Assembly: GCA_017557435.1 (NCBI GenBank)
Contig: JAFYYR010000003.1
Span: forward strand, 124,001-188,000
DNA from: Pseudobutyrivibrio sp.
GTDB lineage: Bacteria; Bacillota; Clostridia; Lachnospirales; Lachnospiraceae
Direction of reading: 5' to 3'
DNA length: 64,000 nucleotides
Position 1 is the first letter of the stretch. Every line of letters begins with the position of its first letter. The notes below the pieces were generated by a model. The model saw only the letters and a list, made by a program, of their open reading frames with translations. It was not told the DNA's origin and ran no database searches. The translations under genes and the position numbers were made by a program. Positions 61,370 through 64,000 of this stretch are shown one piece after another.

Positions 61370-62251
61370 ATGAATCAAAAACAATTATTTTATTTTGCTA
61401 AGGTATATGAAACCCATAGCATCTCAGCTGCTGCAAAAAAATTGTATGTGTCTCACCAGGTCATCAGTAAAGCCGTTCTAGCTTTGGAAGAAGAATTTGG
61501 CTTTCAATTATTCGTAAGAAAAAAGAATCAGATGGTTCCTACAAAAGATGCTGTAAATTTGTATCCTCATACACTAAACATTCTTCAGGAATTTTCTCTT
61601 GTTGAGAACAAAGCATTTATGTTTGAGCAGAACCGGAAGCCCCTTAAAATACTGTGTTCATATGATTCGCTGAATATTATTCCTCCTGAATTCTTCAGCT
61701 ATTTTTCCGACAAATACAAAGATATTTTGCTTCATATAGAAGAAATGCCAGATCTTTCAATTGTTGAAAATCTTGATAAGCACAAGGTCGAGCTGGCACT
61801 ACTTCCTGGACCTTTGGACTACTACAAATATGAAACACATCAAATAGCTGTTTCTGATTTTAAAGTTTTAATCTCAAAGGATAACCCTCTATCCACCAAA
61901 GACCGTATTCCATTTATCGATTTAAATGATTACAAAATCATTTTCAAAGGCAGCCGTACACCTCTTGATATCGTGCAACTTGATAGCTTTAAGAAAGAAA
62001 ATTGGAATCCAAATATTATGGTTGAACTGTCCGACTGCCAATATGCTTTTGAACTTGTTTACAGAAACTATGCCGTTGCAATGGTGTTAGATTATGTTGC
62101 TCAAAAAGCTGATTCTGATAAGGTTGTTGCTCTGCCATTTGAGCCAAATCTTACGAAGACAATGTATCTGGTAAATAACTCGCATGCTATTCTTTGTCCT
62201 GAAGCTCTCACCTTTAAGCAAGAGCTACTGGAGTGGATTTCAGCTCAATGA
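61370..62251 (+). CDS. LysR-family transcriptional regulator
   Basis: 293 residues from the ATG at 61370, with GGAGGG upstream; a frame to 61259 would translate the leader hairpin. The N-terminal winged helix reads FAKVYETHSISAAAKKLYVS with HQVISKAVLALEEEFG, and the C-terminal effector domain follows (LKILCSYDSLNIIPPEFFSY). It is divergent from the amine-dehydrogenase operon and overlaps by 12 bases at its end with the convergent kinase-like gene. It probably senses the substrate of that operon. Confidence 0.93.
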   Translation: MNQKQLFYFAKVYETHSISAAAKKLYVSHQVISKAVLALEEEFGFQLFVRKKNQMVPTKDAVNLYPHTLNILQEFSLVENKAFMFEQNRKPLKILCSYDSLNIIPPEFFSYFSDKYKDILLHIEEMPDLSIVENLDKHKVELALLPGPLDYYKYETHQIAVSDFKVLISKDNPLSTKDRIPFIDLNDYKIIFKGSRTPLDIVQLDSFKKENWNPNIMVELSDCQYAFELVYRNYAVAMVLDYVAQKADSDKVVALPFEPNLTKTMYLVNNSHAILCPEALTFKQELLEWISAQ

Positions 62252-62863
62252 AAATCTCTTTTGAGCTAAAATCTCAACCACATCAACGGCATCTTCAAAA
62301 TCGATATATTCCATATTGAGGATTAGATCTCTATATTTTGGAGAGTTGAAATCTTCGCCAGTGATGCTTTTATAAAACTTTGCTCTAGCCTTATCAATGA
62401 TTTTGATGTGCTCTGCTGCCTCTACTCTGGTAAGGTTAAGAGCTGTAATACACTGCTCGTATCTATGCTCATATGGAGCAGTTACATGTACGCGGAAGAT
62501 ATCTTCCTTGCCCATTTTGCTAAACAGATAATCAGCTGCTCTTCCAACGATTACGCAATCATTTTTTTCAGCTTCTTCCATAATAATTTCTGTCTCTACC
62601 TTGTATAGCTTTGCCTGCTTAGCAGTATCTCCAAACCCCAGCGGTGAAGCCATTGCAATGTATTTTGATCCATCCAGATGATTTTTGATTACCATCTGAT
62701 TATCGTATGCACGTAGTTCCTCTACATCCATCCCCATTTTTTCGGCTGCTCTTTCAATGATTTCTGGATCCAAAAATTTGAATCCCAATCTATCAGCCAA
62801 TTCCTTGGCAAGTGGTCTTCCAAGTGTACCGAACTGTCTGCTTAATGTTATAACGTGTCCCAT
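62240..62863 (-). CDS. Cytidylate-kinase-like P-loop protein (AAA_26 type)
   Basis: 207 residues. The N-terminus GHVITLSRQFGTLGRPLAKE lines up with cytidylate kinase P-loops, but the GxxGxGK(S/T) lysine is not evident (GTLGRPLA). IIERAAEKMG and CVIVGRAADYLF follow the family pattern. The biological substrate is unknown; members often lie beside transporter genes. The ATG overlaps the permease stop by 16 bases, so the two are cotranscribed. GGGAGG precedes it. Confidence 0.85.
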   Translation of the reverse strand: MGHVITLSRQFGTLGRPLAKELADRLGFKFLDPEIIERAAEKMGMDVEELRAYDNQMVIKNHLDGSKYIAMASPLGFGDTAKQAKLYKVETEIIMEEAEKNDCVIVGRAADYLFSKMGKEDIFRVHVTAPYEHRYEQCITALNLTRVEAAEHIKIIDKARAKFYKSITGEDFNSPKYRDLILNMEYIDFEDAVDVVEILAQKRFSLS

Positions 62864-64000
62864 ACAACATCCTCCCTAGTAGCTTTCTCTGTTTCTTCTT
62901 CAACATCAATATTTTCCAGCTTCATCGGTTTAAACAGTGGTTTCTTCACCACGAATTTGCACCAGATTATCGCATATGCGATAATGACTGCTAAAATTGC
63001 CACCGAAATTTTATATATTAAAATTCTTGATTCACCAACATCGATTGCATATACCATGTATATGTTTCCAATGATTCCAATAATCTGAGGTATTCCTCCT
63101 AATATTAAGAACTTATTCCTTTCAGCGTTTGGATATCTCTTTCTCAGAACCAATACAGCACCATGGATTAAAATATAATCAATCAGCCACAAACAAGATG
63201 CTGCTAATACTACAAAGCTAATTCCATTGGAAACAGCCAGGTTTGAAATAATAAATCCTGCAGTTACTACGGCCATTAATGTCAGTCCCGCAAAGGCTAC
63301 ATGATTCTTATTTTCCTTATAGAAAATCGTAGGTAAGTTTCCATCTTCAGCCATACCTTGCATGATTCTTGGTGGTGCAGCAAACATACTATTTACTGTG
63401 GAAACCGCCGCAAGCATTGTGATAATTCCCATCCAAGCCTTTCCTAAACCACCTAGCATGTTTGTGGCAAAAGTCATATGAGGTGTACCGGTTGGATCAT
63501 CCGCCAGAATTGCATAATCTACATAATTTGCCATAGCATTTCCTAATAAAGATTGAACTGAGAAAAGTAGCGCTAAGCCTATGGCTATTGAAAGGATTAC
63601 ATCTCTTTTTGGATTCTTCATATCCTTGGCTACCGGAATTACGAATTCAACTCCAATGAACAACCAAAAGGCTACAGATGCTAATTGAAATCCTCCGCTA
63701 ATTCCTGAAAAAGCAGGTGTGGATTGATGTGTTATAACCCCTCCTGTGCCAAGCTTTAAGGTACCTATAACACCAAGCAAAAACATTGAACCAATCAACA
63801 AAATAACTACTATATCCTGAACCTTTGAGAACAAATCCAATCCTTTCCAGTTTACGAAGAACAACGCTAGCAGAATAATCATAGAAATAATTCTCGCATC
63901 TACACTTGGAAAAAATAAGTTTCTTAAAACTATTCCGCACATTGCCAACTCAGCTGTCATGGTCAGTGCCATTGTCACTACGTAAGCTGCCAGGTTTGCC
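62848..64000 (-). CDS. APC-family amino acid permease, 5' end outside window
   Basis: At least 383 codons; the frame stays open to the right edge, so the N-terminal 100 or so residues are missing. Membrane segments include IVVILLIGSMFLLGVIGTLK, SVAFWLFIGVEFVIPVAKDM (the family's FxGxE-like pattern), and SFVVLAASCLWLIDYILIHG. It imports an amino acid or amine. The neighbouring amine dehydrogenase and RidA genes suggest a linked substrate, although lysR lies between them. Confidence 0.9.
   Translation of the reverse strand, partial: ANLAAYVVTMALTMTAELAMCGIVLRNLFFPSVDARIISMIILLALFFVNWKGLDLFSKVQDIVVILLIGSMFLLGVIGTLKLGTGGVITHQSTPAFSGISGGFQLASVAFWLFIGVEFVIPVAKDMKNPKRDVILSIAIGLALLFSVQSLLGNAMANYVDYAILADDPTGTPHMTFATNMLGGLGKAWMGIITMLAAVSTVNSMFAAPPRIMQGMAEDGNLPTIFYKENKNHVAFAGLTLMAVVTAGFIISNLAVSNGISFVVLAASCLWLIDYILIHGAVLVLRKRYPNAERNKFLILGGIPQIIGIIGNIYMVYAIDVGESRILIYKISVAILAVIIAYAIIWCKFVVKKPLFKPMKLENIDVEEETEKATREDVVWDTL

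Noticed and set aside
62848..63978. Complete permease starting at GTG 63978
   Set aside because: The frame stays open to the window edge, the predicted protein would lack several membrane segments, and no ribosome site precedes 63978.

Overview
The window looks like a chromosomal segment of a motile, Gram-positive, anaerobic Lachnospiraceae bacterium. Butyrivibrio or Pseudobutyrivibrio is the nearest guess. The support is moderate-to-low GC, strong GGAGG ribosome sites, the Firmicutes order cdaA-cdaR-glmM, flagellin/FlaG/FliD/FliS genes behind SigD-type promoters, a TRAP-fed uronate pathway and a secreted clostripain-type protease. Most genes are on the minus strand. No rRNA, tRNA, insertion sequence, prophage or CRISPR array was recognised.

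Layout. 1-2138: 5' part of a secreted repeat protein with a Q/N-rich linker and a cell-wall-binding repeat. 2.2-7.7 kb: dTDP-rhamnose genes (rfbC, rfbA, rfbB, rfbD) and glf for UDP-galactofuranose. 7.9-9.6 kb: leuA. 9.9-13.7 kb: c-di-AMP and cell-wall operon cdaA-cdaR-glmM with ptsH (HPr). 13.8-16.4 kb: two membrane proteins, YvyF and a ComF-family protein. 16.5-20.4 kb (plus strand): COG2984 lipoprotein, GT4 glycosyltransferase and an orphan FliD-like protein. 20.5-34.1 kb: a DctP-like lipoprotein with a YesM/YesN-type two-component system, a TRAP transporter, the glucuronate route (uxaC, uxuB, uxuA, kdgK, eda) and an AraC regulator. 34.1-38.7 kb: radical SAM protein and two glycosyltransferases. 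38.8-45.6 kb: flagellin, FlgN-like protein, FliS, FliD, FlaG. 45.8-49.2 kb: SPFH protein, coaBC and a pantothenate ECF transporter. 49.4-57.2 kb: GH25 lysozyme, two chemoreceptors and clostripain-like protease. 57.4-64 kb: RidA, a multi-subunit FAD/Fe-S amine or amino-acid dehydrogenase, LysR, a cytidylate-kinase-like protein and an amino-acid permease cut by the window edge.

How the parts fit. Uronate would enter by DctPQM, pass through UxaC, UxuB, UxuA and KdgK, and be cleaved by Eda to pyruvate and glyceraldehyde 3-phosphate. The sensor kinase, response regulator and second DctP-like protein probably sense the substrate. Flagellin and flaG-fliD-fliS share a SigD promoter form and a leader hairpin with CGGA in the loop, at nearly the same distance from the start codon. 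This suggests joint CsrA-type control.

Most unusual non-coding features. (1) Every spacer from rfbC to ptsH (2.8-9.9 kb) holds a large imperfect inverted repeat. These fall into two families with compensatory base changes, and one more copy lies between kdgK and uxaC. (2) Four imperfect inverted repeats (TTGTCCG to CGGACAA, always 42 bases apart) recur every 72-73 bp in the 0.9-kb gap upstream of flagellin. (3) The CGGA hairpin is shared by the two flagellar leaders.
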